From positions 1 through 64,000 of the forward strand of contig CALXWA010000007.1 in NCBI GenBank assembly GCA_944392275.1: a stretch of DNA of 64,000 nucleotides, written 5' to 3'. Every line of letters starts with the position of its first letter. The first letter of the stretch is position 1. Source of the DNA: an uncultured Alphaproteobacteria bacterium. Lineage in GTDB: Bacteria > Pseudomonadota > Alphaproteobacteria > RF32 > CAG-239. The notes beneath the pieces were generated by a model, which searched no databases, was not told the DNA's origin, and saw only the letters and a program-made list of their open reading frames with translations. Made by a program: the position numbers and the translations under genes. Positions 19,228 through 28,704 of the stretch are shown here, one piece after another.

Positions 19228-19281
19228 CTATTTATAAATGCATTTATGTTTGATAATAATCATTCCTCCTTAAGATTGCAA
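19228..19281 (-). promoter_or_regulatory. Leader of the giant gene: candidate promoter and mini-ORF
   Basis: A candidate sigma-70 promoter reads TTGCAA (19276-19281), 17 nt, TATTAT (19253-19258). Overlapping it is an AAGGAGGA (19264-19271) directly before an 11-codon frame (19263-19228, MIIIKHKCIYK). The giant's own ATG has only a weak AGG 11 nt upstream. If that promoter is used, the strong AAGGAGGA would lie upstream of the transcript, so both readings cannot hold. Confidence 0.3.
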
Positions 19282-19340
19282 ATATAAAAAAAGAAATATC
19301 AGCTATTTTTTTAGACAAATTTTATCTTATTTTGCAATAC

Positions 19341-19377
19341 AAAACCCCCATTGCTCTTCTTAGCAATGGGGGTTTTT
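19341..19377 (-). terminator. Rho-independent terminator of the RND transporter gene
   Basis: A 15-bp stem (AAAACCCCCATTGCT / AGCAATGGGGGTTTT) with a 7-nt loop, just downstream of the RND transporter stop and before the giant gene. Confidence 0.85.
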
Positions 19378-19387
19378 AGGATTTATT

Positions 19388-22300
19388 TTAATTATTTTCC
19401 GTACCGTTTATTCTTTCACGAATGGTTTGGAACATAATGTAGAGTAACGGAATAATAATCAATCCGGCAAATGTTCCGAGCAACATTCCGTAGAAAACCG
19501 GGACACCGATTGCAATACGGCTGGATGCTCCGGCTCCGGTTGCCACAATCATCGGGAACACACCCAAAATAAATGTGAAAGCCGTCATCAATACCGCACG
19601 GAATCTTTCTTTGGTTCCGGTTACAGCGGCTTTAATAATTGTTGCTCCTTTTTCTCTTTCTTCTTTTGAGAATTCAACAATCAAAATTGCATTTTTTGCC
19701 GCCAAACCGACTAACAAAATCAGTCCCAGTTGGGCATAAATACTCAACGGAAGTCCCGTGATAAACAAGCCCAGCAAAGCTCCCAGCATTGCAACAGAAA
19801 CCGAGGTCAAAACTGGAAGAGGTGTTGACCAACTTTCGTATTGAGCGACCAAGAACAAATATGCAAAGGTCATTGCCAAAGCAATCAAATAGCCGATTTG
19901 TCCACTACTTGACTTTTCTTGATAACTCATTCCAGACCAGTCATAACTGAAACCTGCCGGTAATTGAGCCGATAAGGCTTCCAAAGCTCCCATGGCTTGA
20001 CCGGTGCTGGATGCCGGATTTTGGACGGCCGTAATTCCGGCACTCGGATACTGGTTATATCGCGTAACAACACGTGGAGCCAAAACTTTTCGCAACGTAA
20101 TCATGCCACCTAAAGGAACCATTTCTCCGTCTTTATTTTGAACATACAGACTTTTAATGCTGTTAATATCCTTACGAAATTTCCAATCGGCTTGAATCAT
20201 TACTTTGTTTACCTGCGTTCCAAAGTTTACGTCATTGACATAACTGGATCCCAGATAATTTTGCAAAACACTAAAGATGCTTCCAACCGAAACCTTCATG
20301 GCTTCTGCTTTTTTACGGTCAATATCAATATAGATATTTGGCGTTTTGGCCGTGTAGGTCGTATAAGCATAAGCAACTTCCGGAGATTGATTCATCAAGG
20401 CTAAAATATTTTGCAAAGCGGCATCGATTTTTTGCGGATCATCCGAATCTAATGATTGCAGACGATAATCCATACCTCCGCTCATACCTAGTCCCATAAT
20501 TGCCGGCGGTTCAAACAATTGAACCGATGCTTCCGGAAGATTGGAAACTTTTGCTCTTATTCTGTTTAAAATGTTGGTTGAATAGAGGGTATCGTCTTTA
20601 CGTTTATTCCACGGCTCCAGGGTGATAAAGCCCATGGCAACGTTTTCTCCGCTACCACCAATCATACTGTGTCCGACAACCGTCATAACATCGGCAACGC
20701 CTTTTTCTTCTTTCAACAGAGGGAAAATTTTGTCGACAAACTCTTGTGTACGAACACGGCTTGCACCTTCGGGCAATTGAACGTCTAACATAATAACGCC
20801 TTGGTCTTCAGAAGGAATAAACGATGTTTGGCTGATTTCCAATAATCCGCCAACTCCGGCAAATAATAAAACAGCAAAAAGGCAAATAACACTAACTTTA
20901 TGCCCGATAAGTCCAACTAATGCTGCATATTTATCACGGCTTTTACCAACTGCTTTATTAAACCAAAATAGTGGACCGGATTGCTTTGGCTTTAACGGAC
21001 GTAATAGTGTTGCACATAATGCCGGCGACAATGTTAAAGCATTTAAGGCCGAAAAAGCTACGGATGTCGAGATGGCAACGGCAAATTGTTGATAAATTTT
21101 ACCGGTAATTCCACCTAAAAACCCAACCGGAACGAAAATTGCCAACAAAACCAAGGTTGTTGCAATAATTGCACTGGAAACTTGTTCCATCGCTTTGATT
21201 GTAGCCTCTTTCGGGCTGAGCTTATCGTACTCCATTAAATATAAAACACGTTCGACCACAACAATTGCATCATCAACGACCAAACCGATTGCCAAAACAA
21301 GACCAAACAAGGTCAACATATTTAAGCTATACCCTAATGCCAACATAACGGCAAAGGTAGCAAAAATTGATACCGGAATGGTCAAAGTCGGAATTAATGT
21401 GGAACGCCAATCTTGTAAAAAGATGTAGCATACTAAAATTACCAAAGCAAAGGTTAAGACCAATGTAAAGACAACTTCCTCAATTGAGGCAACGATATAT
21501 TCCGTTGAATCATAACCAATCGTATAGGTCATATCTTCTGGGAAATTCTTTGCCAAACGAGCTATTTCGGCTTTAACCCCTTTCATGGCATCTAAGGCGT
21601 TTGCTCCGGCAAGTTGGTTAATGGCAATAGCTACGTTAGCCGCATTATTATATTTGGAGGTTGCCGAATAGCTTTCTTCCCCGATTTCAACACGGGCAAC
21701 ATCTTTCAAATAAACCAAGCCACCTTGTTCGGCCGTGCGGACAATAATATTTTCAAAATCTTCAACCTCGTTTACACGACCTTGTGTTTGCAGGGTGTAG
21801 ACCATTTGTTGGGTTCCGTCCCCAGGCATGGCTCCGACACTTCCCAGTGAGGGTTGATAGTTTTGACTTTCAATTGCCGATTTTATGTCATCTACAGGAA
21901 GGTTCAATGCCGTAATTTTATCGGCATCCAACCAAACACGCATACTTAATTTTGAAGAATAGACGTTAACTTCACCAACACCATCCACACGTCCTAAACT
22001 GTTTTTAATATTGTTTTGAACATAATCGGCCAATTCCAGCTGTGACATTGTGCCATTTGGAGAGCTGATGGTAATAAAGCCCAACGTGTTTGATGAACGG
22101 CTTTTTACCGTCAAACCTTGACGAGTTACTTCCGTCGGTAATTTGGATTGAGCTTGTTGAATACGGTTTTGGACTTTAACTTGTGCCATATCCCGATCCA
22201 CACCGACCTTAAAGGTTACCGTTAATTGGTAGCTTGAGTTTTCGGAAGAAGAGTTCATGTATAACATGTCTTCCACACCGTTGATTTCTTCCTCCAACGG

Positions 22301-22492
22301 AATACCTACCGTTTTTGCAATAACCTCCGCACTTGCCCCCGGATAACTTGCCGATACAACAACCTCAGGAGGCGTAATTTCCGGATAAAGAGCAATTGGT
22401 AAGGAGAATACAGAAATAATCCCGGCTAAAACCAATACGATGGAGATTACCATCGCAAAGCGGGGGCGTTCAATAAATATTCTTGAAAACAT
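19388..22492 (-). CDS. RND multidrug efflux transporter (AcrB/MexB type)
   Basis: A 1,034-residue inner-membrane proton/drug antiporter. The N-terminus ([24 protein letters not shown]), [27 protein letters not shown] and [12 protein letters not shown] are characteristic of the HAE1 class. [14 protein letters not shown] in TM4 carries the paired Asp of the proton relay, and [22 protein letters not shown] the TM10 Lys. It pairs with the adaptor gene immediately upstream (3 nt gap). No outer-membrane factor gene is next to it, so it may share a TolC protein, for example the one at 38.2-39.7 kb. Substrates cannot be told from sequence. Confidence 0.94.
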   Translation of the reverse strand: MFSRIFIERPRFAMVISIVLVLAGIISVFSLPIALYPEITPPEVVVSASYPGASAEVIAKTVGIPLEEEINGVEDMLYMNSSSENSSYQLTVTFKVGVDRDMAQVKVQNRIQQAQSKLPTEVTRQGLTVKSRSSNTLGFITISSPNGTMSQLELADYVQNNIKNSLGRVDGVGEVNVYSSKLSMRVWLDADKITALNLPVDDIKSAIESQNYQPSLGSVGAMPGDGTQQMVYTLQTQGRVNEVEDFENIIVRTAEQGGLVYLKDVARVEIGEESYSATSKYNNAANVAIAINQLAGANALDAMKGVKAEIARLAKNFPEDMTYTIGYDSTEYIVASIEEVVFTLVLTFALVILVCYIFLQDWRSTLIPTLTIPVSIFATFAVMLALGYSLNMLTLFGLVLAIGLVVDDAIVVVERVLYLMEYDKLSPKEATIKAMEQVSSAIIATTLVLLAIFVPVGFLGGITGKIYQQFAVAISTSVAFSALNALTLSPALCATLLRPLKPKQSGPLFWFNKAVGKSRDKYAALVGLIGHKVSVICLFAVLLFAGVGGLLEISQTSFIPSEDQGVIMLDVQLPEGASRVRTQEFVDKIFPLLKEEKGVADVMTVVGHSMIGGSGENVAMGFITLEPWNKRKDDTLYSTNILNRIRAKVSNLPEASVQLFEPPAIMGLGMSGGMDYRLQSLDSDDPQKIDAALQNILALMNQSPEVAYAYTTYTAKTPNIYIDIDRKKAEAMKVSVGSIFSVLQNYLGSSYVNDVNFGTQVNKVMIQADWKFRKDINSIKSLYVQNKDGEMVPLGGMITLRKVLAPRVVTRYNQYPSAGITAVQNPASSTGQAMGALEALSAQLPAGFSYDWSGMSYQEKSSSGQIGYLIALAMTFAYLFLVAQYESWSTPLPVLTSVSVAMLGALLGLFITGLPLSIYAQLGLILLVGLAAKNAILIVEFSKEEREKGATIIKAAVTGTKERFRAVLMTAFTFILGVFPMIVATGAGASSRIAIGVPVFYGMLLGTFAGLIIIPLLYIMFQTIRERINGTENN

Positions 22493-22495
22493 CGG

Positions 22496-23659
22496 TTATT
22501 CTACCTCCCCTGCATCTTCTTTAACTAATGACGCATTTACTTTTTGGCCGTTACGAACCTTTTGCAAACCTTGGATAATCACCTTATCTTCTGCATTCAG
22601 GCCTTCTTTGACAACTTGGCTGGTTCCGATAATATCGCCTAAAATAACTCTTTTTTGCTCGGCAATTCCATCCTCATTAACCGTAACAACATAGCTTCCG
22701 TTTGCATCTTGGGCAATGGCAGCTTGCGGAACCAAGAGAGCCATTTGATCTTCACTGTCCCCAACCCGAATATTAACATAGTTACCCGGAGTCAAAAGAC
22801 CTTCTTTATTGTTATACTCCGTATAAACCGCTATTGTTGCCGTATCGGTATTGATTTCGTTATCCGAGAAACGAGAACGCAAGTGATTTACCAAAACATC
22901 TCCGTTCGGCAGAACTAATTCTGTTCTAAGTTTTGCTTGATCTCCGTCTTTATCTTTATATATTTTTTTCATATTTAAGTAATCTTTATCCGTGATGGAA
23001 AAAGCAACCCGAATCGGGTCCATTTGAACAATACGAGCCAAATCTTGCGTGGTTGAGTTAACGTAGTTTCCTTCCGTTACCAATGCTTTACCAATATAGC
23101 CGGTAATCGGAGCTTTAATTTCCGTATAATCTAAATCAATCTTTGCCAAATCTAAATTTGCTTCTGCCTGAGCTACGGCCGCTTTTGCTTGCAAGTAAGC
23201 ACTTTCTGCATTATCTAACGTGGCTTTGGAGGCATAATTTTGTTTGCTCAAAGAAGATTGACGGCGATAATCTCTTTCCGTCCGGACCAAATTTGCTTTA
23301 GCACTGTCTAATTCTGCCTGGCGGAGTTCTACCGTTGCAAGATAGCGTTTTTGTTCTATTACAAACAAAATATCTCCTTCTTGAACCAAAGATCCTTCTT
23401 GGAACAAAACTTTTTCAACATACCCTGTTACTTGCGGTTTTAAATTAACGCTTTTAATGGCCTCAACATGACCGATAAAACTCTTTTTTGGGGAAATGTT
23501 TTTACTCTCTAACCCTTGAATCAAAACATAAGGAGCTTCTCCGGATCCATTGCCCATCATTGAACTGACCGGAGTCAGACGTCCCTTTAAATACCAACCG
23601 CAATAGGCACATACGGCAAAGATTACAACATTTCTAATTACATCGCGTTTTCTAATCAT
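22496..23659 (-). CDS. RND efflux periplasmic adaptor (AcrA/MexA type)
   Basis: About 387 residues. An N-terminal membrane segment (VIRNVVIFAVCAYCGWYL) is followed by the first lipoyl half (GHVEAIKSVNLKPQVTGYV), an alpha-hairpin (about residues 100-170, rich in Ala, Gln, Glu), the second lipoyl half (APITGYIGKALVTEGNYV) and beta-barrel strands. No lipobox is seen, so it is held by the membrane helix. The ATG at 23659 was chosen because it overlaps the regulator's stop (ATGATTAG) and has GGAGAG upstream; a start at 23686 would overlap the regulator by 35 nt. Translation is probably coupled to the TetR gene. Confidence 0.92.
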   Translation of the reverse strand: MIRKRDVIRNVVIFAVCAYCGWYLKGRLTPVSSMMGNGSGEAPYVLIQGLESKNISPKKSFIGHVEAIKSVNLKPQVTGYVEKVLFQEGSLVQEGDILFVIEQKRYLATVELRQAELDSAKANLVRTERDYRRQSSLSKQNYASKATLDNAESAYLQAKAAVAQAEANLDLAKIDLDYTEIKAPITGYIGKALVTEGNYVNSTTQDLARIVQMDPIRVAFSITDKDYLNMKKIYKDKDGDQAKLRTELVLPNGDVLVNHLRSRFSDNEINTDTATIAVYTEYNNKEGLLTPGNYVNIRVGDSEDQMALLVPQAAIAQDANGSYVVTVNEDGIAEQKRVILGDIIGTSQVVKEGLNAEDKVIIQGLQKVRNGQKVNASLVKEDAGEVE

Positions 23660-24281
23660 CCGTTTTACTCTCCATTTTGATTCCATCCATAATCAAATCA
23701 AACCCTCGTAACATCATTTGCGATAAGCTCATGGGGTCTGCTTTGCTTATATAGCTGCTCATAATGCCCCGCCACATATACATGGATAGCGAGGCCAACT
23801 CTTCAATATTGACATTTGGGTTTATTTCTCCACGTTTTTGCAATAATGTCAATGTTTCTTTGAATAATTGCAGTGGATAAGACCGTATGTCTTTAACCTG
23901 GGCAGAGACCCGTTGCAAAATCGCTTCGGACCACTCCATTTGCATTAATACAAAAAATAAAAACTTACAGTAACTTTTGTTATTTTCTATTTCTAAAGCA
24001 TCTTCATAAACGGCTTGACGCAAATCCGCCATCGTCATAATGGCTCTTTTTTTGGCTTGCTGTATCTCATTTCTGGCGGCAAAATTTTGCCGAATAATTT
24101 CTGCCAGCAAATCGGCCTTGTTACGAAAATGCCAATAAACGGCTCCTTTGGTCAGATTAATGCGTTTGGCTATCTCATCAAATGTTGTTCGCGAAAAACC
24201 TTTTTCATAAAATAAATTTAGAGCTGATGCTAATATCTCTTGTCGAGTATGCTCTGCCTCTTCTTTTGTTCTACGTGCCAT
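23652..24281 (-). CDS. TetR/AcrR-family repressor of the adjacent RND pump
   Basis: 209 residues. The N-terminal helix-turn-helix (RQEILASALNLFYEKGFSRTTFDEIAKRINLTKGAVYWHFRNKADLL) is the AcrR/TtgR subgroup signature; the rest is a helical ligand-binding domain. It is the first gene of the regulator-adaptor-transporter operon. AAGGTGA precedes the ATG. An AcrR-box-like dyad overlaps the promoter spacer at 24304-24326, so autorepression relieved by a pump substrate is the likely mode of control. Confidence 0.92.
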   Translation of the reverse strand: MARRTKEEAEHTRQEILASALNLFYEKGFSRTTFDEIAKRINLTKGAVYWHFRNKADLLAEIIRQNFAARNEIQQAKKRAIMTMADLRQAVYEDALEIENNKSYCKFLFFVLMQMEWSEAILQRVSAQVKDIRSYPLQLFKETLTLLQKRGEINPNVNIEELASLSMYMWRGIMSSYISKADPMSLSQMMLRGFDLIMDGIKMESKTDD

Positions 24282-24300
24282 TTAATCACCTTAAAAATAA

Positions 24301-24326
24301 ATTATACTATTCCGAACGTATGTATA
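24301..24326 (-). promoter_or_regulatory. Promoter and AcrR-like operator of the RND operon
   Basis: On the minus strand a consensus TATAAT (24306-24301) lies about 20 nt before the repressor ATG. Overlapping and upstream of it is TACATACGTTCGGAATAGTATAA, which shares the left half-site TACATAC and the central TT-x-x-GAAT with the E. coli AcrR box. The right half-site is degenerate and the -35 is poor. Confidence 0.45.
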
Positions 24327-24399
24327 AAAGATGCTCTTTTTTTTGCAATATTTTTTTTTCAAAATTGGTATGTATATTTGATAATTTTTTCCATGAATC

Positions 24400-24432
24400 A
24401 AAACTCCGAAGCTTACGGGCTTCGGAGTTTTG
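24400..24432 (-). terminator. Rho-independent terminator after malQ
   Basis: Stem CAAAACTCCGAAGC / GCTTCGGAGTTTTG with a short loop, 10 nt beyond the malQ stop. Confidence 0.85.
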
Positions 24433-24441
24433 ACTTTTTTC

Positions 24442-26589
24442 TTATCGTTCTTTATGGATGGCGTTGATATTTCTGATGTAGGCGATATCCCCTTCCATTT
24501 TTTCAAGAGCAACCGGCAATTTTCTTCTCCAGTTGGGGTGTTTGTCTCTATCCGTTCCGGGAAGGTTTTGTAATTTTTCAACATGAAAAATATCTTCCAA
24601 TTGAGCCAAGAAAACAATTGATGCCGAGCGGGATACAAACCGATGCACCGCTTCTTCTATCCCTTCGGGGTAGCCTTCACCGTAGATATAATTTGATTTA
24701 CGCTGGTTGTCTTCCGGCCAAACCCCATTGCTGTCGAGGGCAAAAAGCAGTTTCCAACGATCCAGCTCTCTTTTATGATAAGCCTCATTTTTACTTTGTT
24801 CGTCAGCAATTAATCCTAATGAATAACTAAGCTCAATATCATAACCAAACCACCACATGCGTAGCGGAGCCATATCATGTGTTCCGACCGATGTAAATGC
24901 TTTGGCCGGATAACTTGACGGCGAACGGAAATCTCCCCAACCGGCATTATCCCTTTCTGCCCACAAAACGCTCAGTGGGTGAATATTTTTTTCCTTTAAG
25001 GCCTCTAAGAAACCATCCGGTACATTACCGATTGATTCTCCAACAATGGTACAATGATTCAGATGACTCTCCAATGCCACTAAATTGACCATATCCTTGA
25101 AATTGTATTTCAGGTATGTTCCCTCGCCTCCGTTGTCGGGAATTAAGAATAAACGCATCAGGCTCATGACATGGTCCATCCGCAAGGCTCCGGCATTCTT
25201 CATATTAGCCCGCAAAATTTTCAAAAACGGTTCATAAGCATTTTCTTTTAAGGCCTCTGGCCAGAAGGCTCCTAAACACCATTTTTGTCCGGCCGGGAAA
25301 AATGCATCCGGCGGTGCTCCGGCTCCTACCTCCGGAACAAACAATTCCGGATTGCTCCACAGTTCGGCACTGTCTTTTCCGACACCAACAGCCAAATCAC
25401 GGTAAAAGCCTATCCCCAAGCCATAATCACTGACCATGTTCTGTGCTTTGGCAAATTGAGTGGCACATTCAAATTGCAAATACTTAAAAAATCCTACTCT
25501 GTCGGCATGGTCTTTAGCATATTGCTTAACCGCCGGAGAATCCGGATGACGGTATTCTTGAGGCCATGCGTTCCATCCACCCCAAATTTTTTGGCTGTAA
25601 TCCTCATATAGTGTTTGGAAAACGGCCAGCTTTTCCAAATCGGTTCCTTGTTCCTTACAAAAAGCTTTATAGGCGGCTTGGCGTTCTTTGTTTTTTCCAT
25701 CCTTGAAGGTGGCGTAGCATTTTTCCAAAAAACGCATTTTGAGGTTATAAACTTTTGTATATTGAATCAATTCGGAATTTCTTAGCTCTTCCAATTCTTT
25801 TTGGATTTCTGCCAAATCTTCGGGATTAAATTCCGGCACCGCCTCGACATCTATATAAATCGGATTCAAAAACAAACGACTGATAGAGGAATACGGGCTG
25901 GCTTCTTCCGGATAATTATGTTGTAAAACATTTAGCGGATTAAGGCCGATAATATCAGCTCCGGCGTTGGAGGCTAATTTTACCAAAGAGCCTAAATCCG
26001 TAAAATCGCCGACACCCCAGTTTCGCTCACTTTTAACAGAGTATAATTGAATCGCAAAGCCCCAAATTTTTTTATCCAAAACCGGATGTTCATAGCATGT
26101 TTGCGGACAAACGGCTAAGATTGTTTTATACGTTTTATTTTTAATTGTTAAAGCGATTTCATAATACCCAATCGTCAATGGAGTATCAATACGGACTATG
26201 ATGCGGTTTAACTTTTTACCGTCAATTTCTTTTTCTTCGTTATTATTAATAACCTGATAAGAGACTTCTGTTTCTTGTCCACTTTCGTGATTTTTTAATT
26301 TTAAGGTCATTAGTTCCGACAACATGGACGATGGCAGAACGGCATCAAATTCAACTTTGTCATTTTCCACCACATAAATTTTTTCCAGCGGTTTTTGCCA
26401 ACGACGTTCTTCAACCTGACGCAAAGATGTTTCAATTTCTTCCTGAGTATTGGCTTTATAGCCCAAAATATTACAGAAAAACTTTATGGCGTCTTCCCCG
26501 ACCGCATATTCTTTTTGGACTAACCCGGCATCATTATAGTGCGTGCATAGTCCTAATGATTCGGCTAATCTCTCCAATTTTTCTTCCAT
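24442..26589 (-). CDS. malQ: 4-alpha-glucanotransferase (amylomaltase) MalQ
   Basis: 715 residues, GH77. The enzyme disproportionates maltodextrins in the cytoplasm, moving glucan segments between chains. An N-terminal beta domain (about residues 1-165), as in bacterial MalQ, precedes the catalytic barrel with GFAIQLYSVKSERNWGVGDF and SPYSSISRLFLNPIYID. The nucleophile Asp is in LRMDHV, the acid/base Glu in VGESIG, and the third Asp in GTHDMAPL. It is the last gene of glgB-glgX-malQ, 21 nt after glgX, and fits a role in recycling the short malto-oligosaccharides that GlgX releases. Confidence 0.94.
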   Translation of the reverse strand: MEEKLERLAESLGLCTHYNDAGLVQKEYAVGEDAIKFFCNILGYKANTQEEIETSLRQVEERRWQKPLEKIYVVENDKVEFDAVLPSSMLSELMTLKLKNHESGQETEVSYQVINNNEEKEIDGKKLNRIIVRIDTPLTIGYYEIALTIKNKTYKTILAVCPQTCYEHPVLDKKIWGFAIQLYSVKSERNWGVGDFTDLGSLVKLASNAGADIIGLNPLNVLQHNYPEEASPYSSISRLFLNPIYIDVEAVPEFNPEDLAEIQKELEELRNSELIQYTKVYNLKMRFLEKCYATFKDGKNKERQAAYKAFCKEQGTDLEKLAVFQTLYEDYSQKIWGGWNAWPQEYRHPDSPAVKQYAKDHADRVGFFKYLQFECATQFAKAQNMVSDYGLGIGFYRDLAVGVGKDSAELWSNPELFVPEVGAGAPPDAFFPAGQKWCLGAFWPEALKENAYEPFLKILRANMKNAGALRMDHVMSLMRLFLIPDNGGEGTYLKYNFKDMVNLVALESHLNHCTIVGESIGNVPDGFLEALKEKNIHPLSVLWAERDNAGWGDFRSPSSYPAKAFTSVGTHDMAPLRMWWFGYDIELSYSLGLIADEQSKNEAYHKRELDRWKLLFALDSNGVWPEDNQRKSNYIYGEGYPEGIEEAVHRFVSRSASIVFLAQLEDIFHVEKLQNLPGTDRDKHPNWRRKLPVALEKMEGDIAYIRNINAIHKER

Positions 26590-26610
26590 AAAATTTCTCC
26601 TTTAATCGTT

Positions 26611-28689
26611 TTATTTTTTTACCTCAAAAACCAGGACACTCCAGCCCGGAACTTTTATCACACCGTTACTGGAAATGCTTTGTGATGCATCAAACTTTCC
26701 GGAACTATCCAAAAGGAGCGACCATTCATATTTTGCCGGCATTGAGGGTAAGTGCCAATTTAATTCGTGATAATTTGCATTAAAAATACACATGATGAAA
26801 TGATTGCCGCTGTAAACACAGTAGGATATACTTTTGCGATTTTCTTCGTGCCAATTACCATCCGTAAACTCGGTTCCATCTTCGGTAAACCATGCAATGT
26901 CTCGATACTTGCTTTTATCAATCGTTTTTCCGGTAAAAAACTTTTTTCTTTCAAAAATTTTTAGTTTACGACGAAGGCGAATTATCTTACGCATAAAGCG
27001 GGCAAACTCTTTTCGATATTCGGTTATTCCCTCCCAGGTTATCCAGGTAATGGCATTGTCCTGACAATAAGGATTATTGTTGCCCATTTGCGTTTGTACA
27101 ATTTCATCTCCGGCTAACATCATGGGTGTTCCAAAAGACAGAAACAGTGTTGCCATCATCGCTTTAGCTCTTAATACGCGATTTTCTAAAATTACCGTAT
27201 TATCCGTTTCTCCTTCAAATCCGGAATTCCAGCTCCAATTTGAATTGCTTCCGTCCCGATTTTCTTCCCCGTTGGCAGAGTTATGTTTGACATTATAACT
27301 AACCAAATCATTCAAATCAAAACCATCATGTGCCGTAATAAAATTAACACTGCTCCAAATATCGCGATTGTTATAATTAAAAACATCACTGGAACCGGTT
27401 ATACGGCTGGCGAGTTCAGCCGTTTGGTGTGTATCCCCTTTCCAAAAACGACGCACCGTATCTCGGTATTTATCATTCCATTCGGCCCAGCCGGGCGGAA
27501 AACCTCCGACTTGATAACCGCCATGTCCGATGTCCCAAGGCTCAGCAATTAATTTTACTTTCTTTAATACCGGATCTTGAGCAACGGCATAAAGAAAAGC
27601 ACTTTCTCGCGTGAAGTTGGTGTGTTGGCGAGATAATGTAGAGGCTAAATCAAAGCGAAAACCATCAATATGAAATTCTTTTACCCAATAGCGTAAAGAA
27701 TCCATTACCAAAGACAATACATAGGGGTTTTGCACATTAAATGATGCCCCGCATCCGGTAGAATCGTAGTAGTACCTTTTATTTTGTTCACTCAACGTAT
27801 AGTAAGATAAATTATCAATCCCGCGGTAGCATATTGTCGGCCCTAATTGATTTCCTTCTCCGGTATGGTTATAAACCACATCTAACAGCACCTCTATTCC
27901 GTGATTGTGCAAAGTCTTAACGGCATCTTTAATTTCATTAATACTGTTGCTTGATAAATAAGATTGTTCCGGAGCAAAAAAGCTATAACTTTCATATCCC
28001 CAATAATTATCCGTTATAAAACCTTTTTTATGCCGATTGCCAAAAAAGGCATGTATCGGCAAAAACTCGACCGCGGTTATTCCCAACCATTTCAGATAAT
28101 TGATGACCGTGTCATTTTGAAAAGCGGCAAAAGTTCCTCTTTTGGCATCGGGAATGTATGGATGCAATTTGGTATAACCGCGAAGATGTGTTTCATAAAT
28201 AACCGAATTTGAAAAACCGTACGCTGGACGTTTTTCATCGCTCCAATCGTAGCGATCATCTATCACGACACTTTTGGGAACATAGGGTGCCGAATCTAAC
28301 GTACTGAACGATAAATCTTTGTCCGGACTGTCGACATCATAGCCAAAAATAGCTTTATTCCAGATTAATTTGCCGACTAATTTTTTGCCATACGGATCGA
28401 TCAATAATTTATTGGGATTAAAGCGATATCCTTCTTCGGGCTTGTATTTTCCGTAAACCCGATACCCATAGACTTGCTCCGGTTTCAGGCCTTCTAAATA
28501 GATATGCCATATATTGTTGTCATTGGTGGTTATTTGGTATCTTTCCTCTTCTTCCGAACCAGAGGCGTTAAACAGACAAAGTTCTACTTTTTCCGCATGA
28601 GCGGAAAATAGGGCAAAGTTCACACCTCTGCCGTCATAACTTGCTCCAAGGGGATACGTTTTTCCGTCAGAAGTTCGATACTTTGCCAT
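26611..28689 (-). CDS. glgX: Glycogen debranching enzyme GlgX
   Basis: 692 residues, GH13_11. The enzyme hydrolyses alpha-1,6 branches, best on the short stubs left by phosphorylase. An N-terminal CBM48 (about residues 10-110; GASYDGRGVNFALFSAHAEKVELCLF) precedes the barrel. The four GH13 regions are DVVYNHTGEGN, GFRFDLASTL (nucleophile), LIAEPWDIG (acid/base) and FITAHDGF. AAGGA lies 6 nt before the ATG. It sits between glgB and malQ; no glgP, glgA or glgC is in the window. Confidence 0.95.
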   Translation of the reverse strand: MAKYRTSDGKTYPLGASYDGRGVNFALFSAHAEKVELCLFNASGSEEEERYQITTNDNNIWHIYLEGLKPEQVYGYRVYGKYKPEEGYRFNPNKLLIDPYGKKLVGKLIWNKAIFGYDVDSPDKDLSFSTLDSAPYVPKSVVIDDRYDWSDEKRPAYGFSNSVIYETHLRGYTKLHPYIPDAKRGTFAAFQNDTVINYLKWLGITAVEFLPIHAFFGNRHKKGFITDNYWGYESYSFFAPEQSYLSSNSINEIKDAVKTLHNHGIEVLLDVVYNHTGEGNQLGPTICYRGIDNLSYYTLSEQNKRYYYDSTGCGASFNVQNPYVLSLVMDSLRYWVKEFHIDGFRFDLASTLSRQHTNFTRESAFLYAVAQDPVLKKVKLIAEPWDIGHGGYQVGGFPPGWAEWNDKYRDTVRRFWKGDTHQTAELASRITGSSDVFNYNNRDIWSSVNFITAHDGFDLNDLVSYNVKHNSANGEENRDGSNSNWSWNSGFEGETDNTVILENRVLRAKAMMATLFLSFGTPMMLAGDEIVQTQMGNNNPYCQDNAITWITWEGITEYRKEFARFMRKIIRLRRKLKIFERKKFFTGKTIDKSKYRDIAWFTEDGTEFTDGNWHEENRKSISYCVYSGNHFIMCIFNANYHELNWHLPSMPAKYEWSLLLDSSGKFDASQSISSNGVIKVPGWSVLVFEVKK

Positions 28690-28704
28690 TTACATTCCTT
28701 TTAT

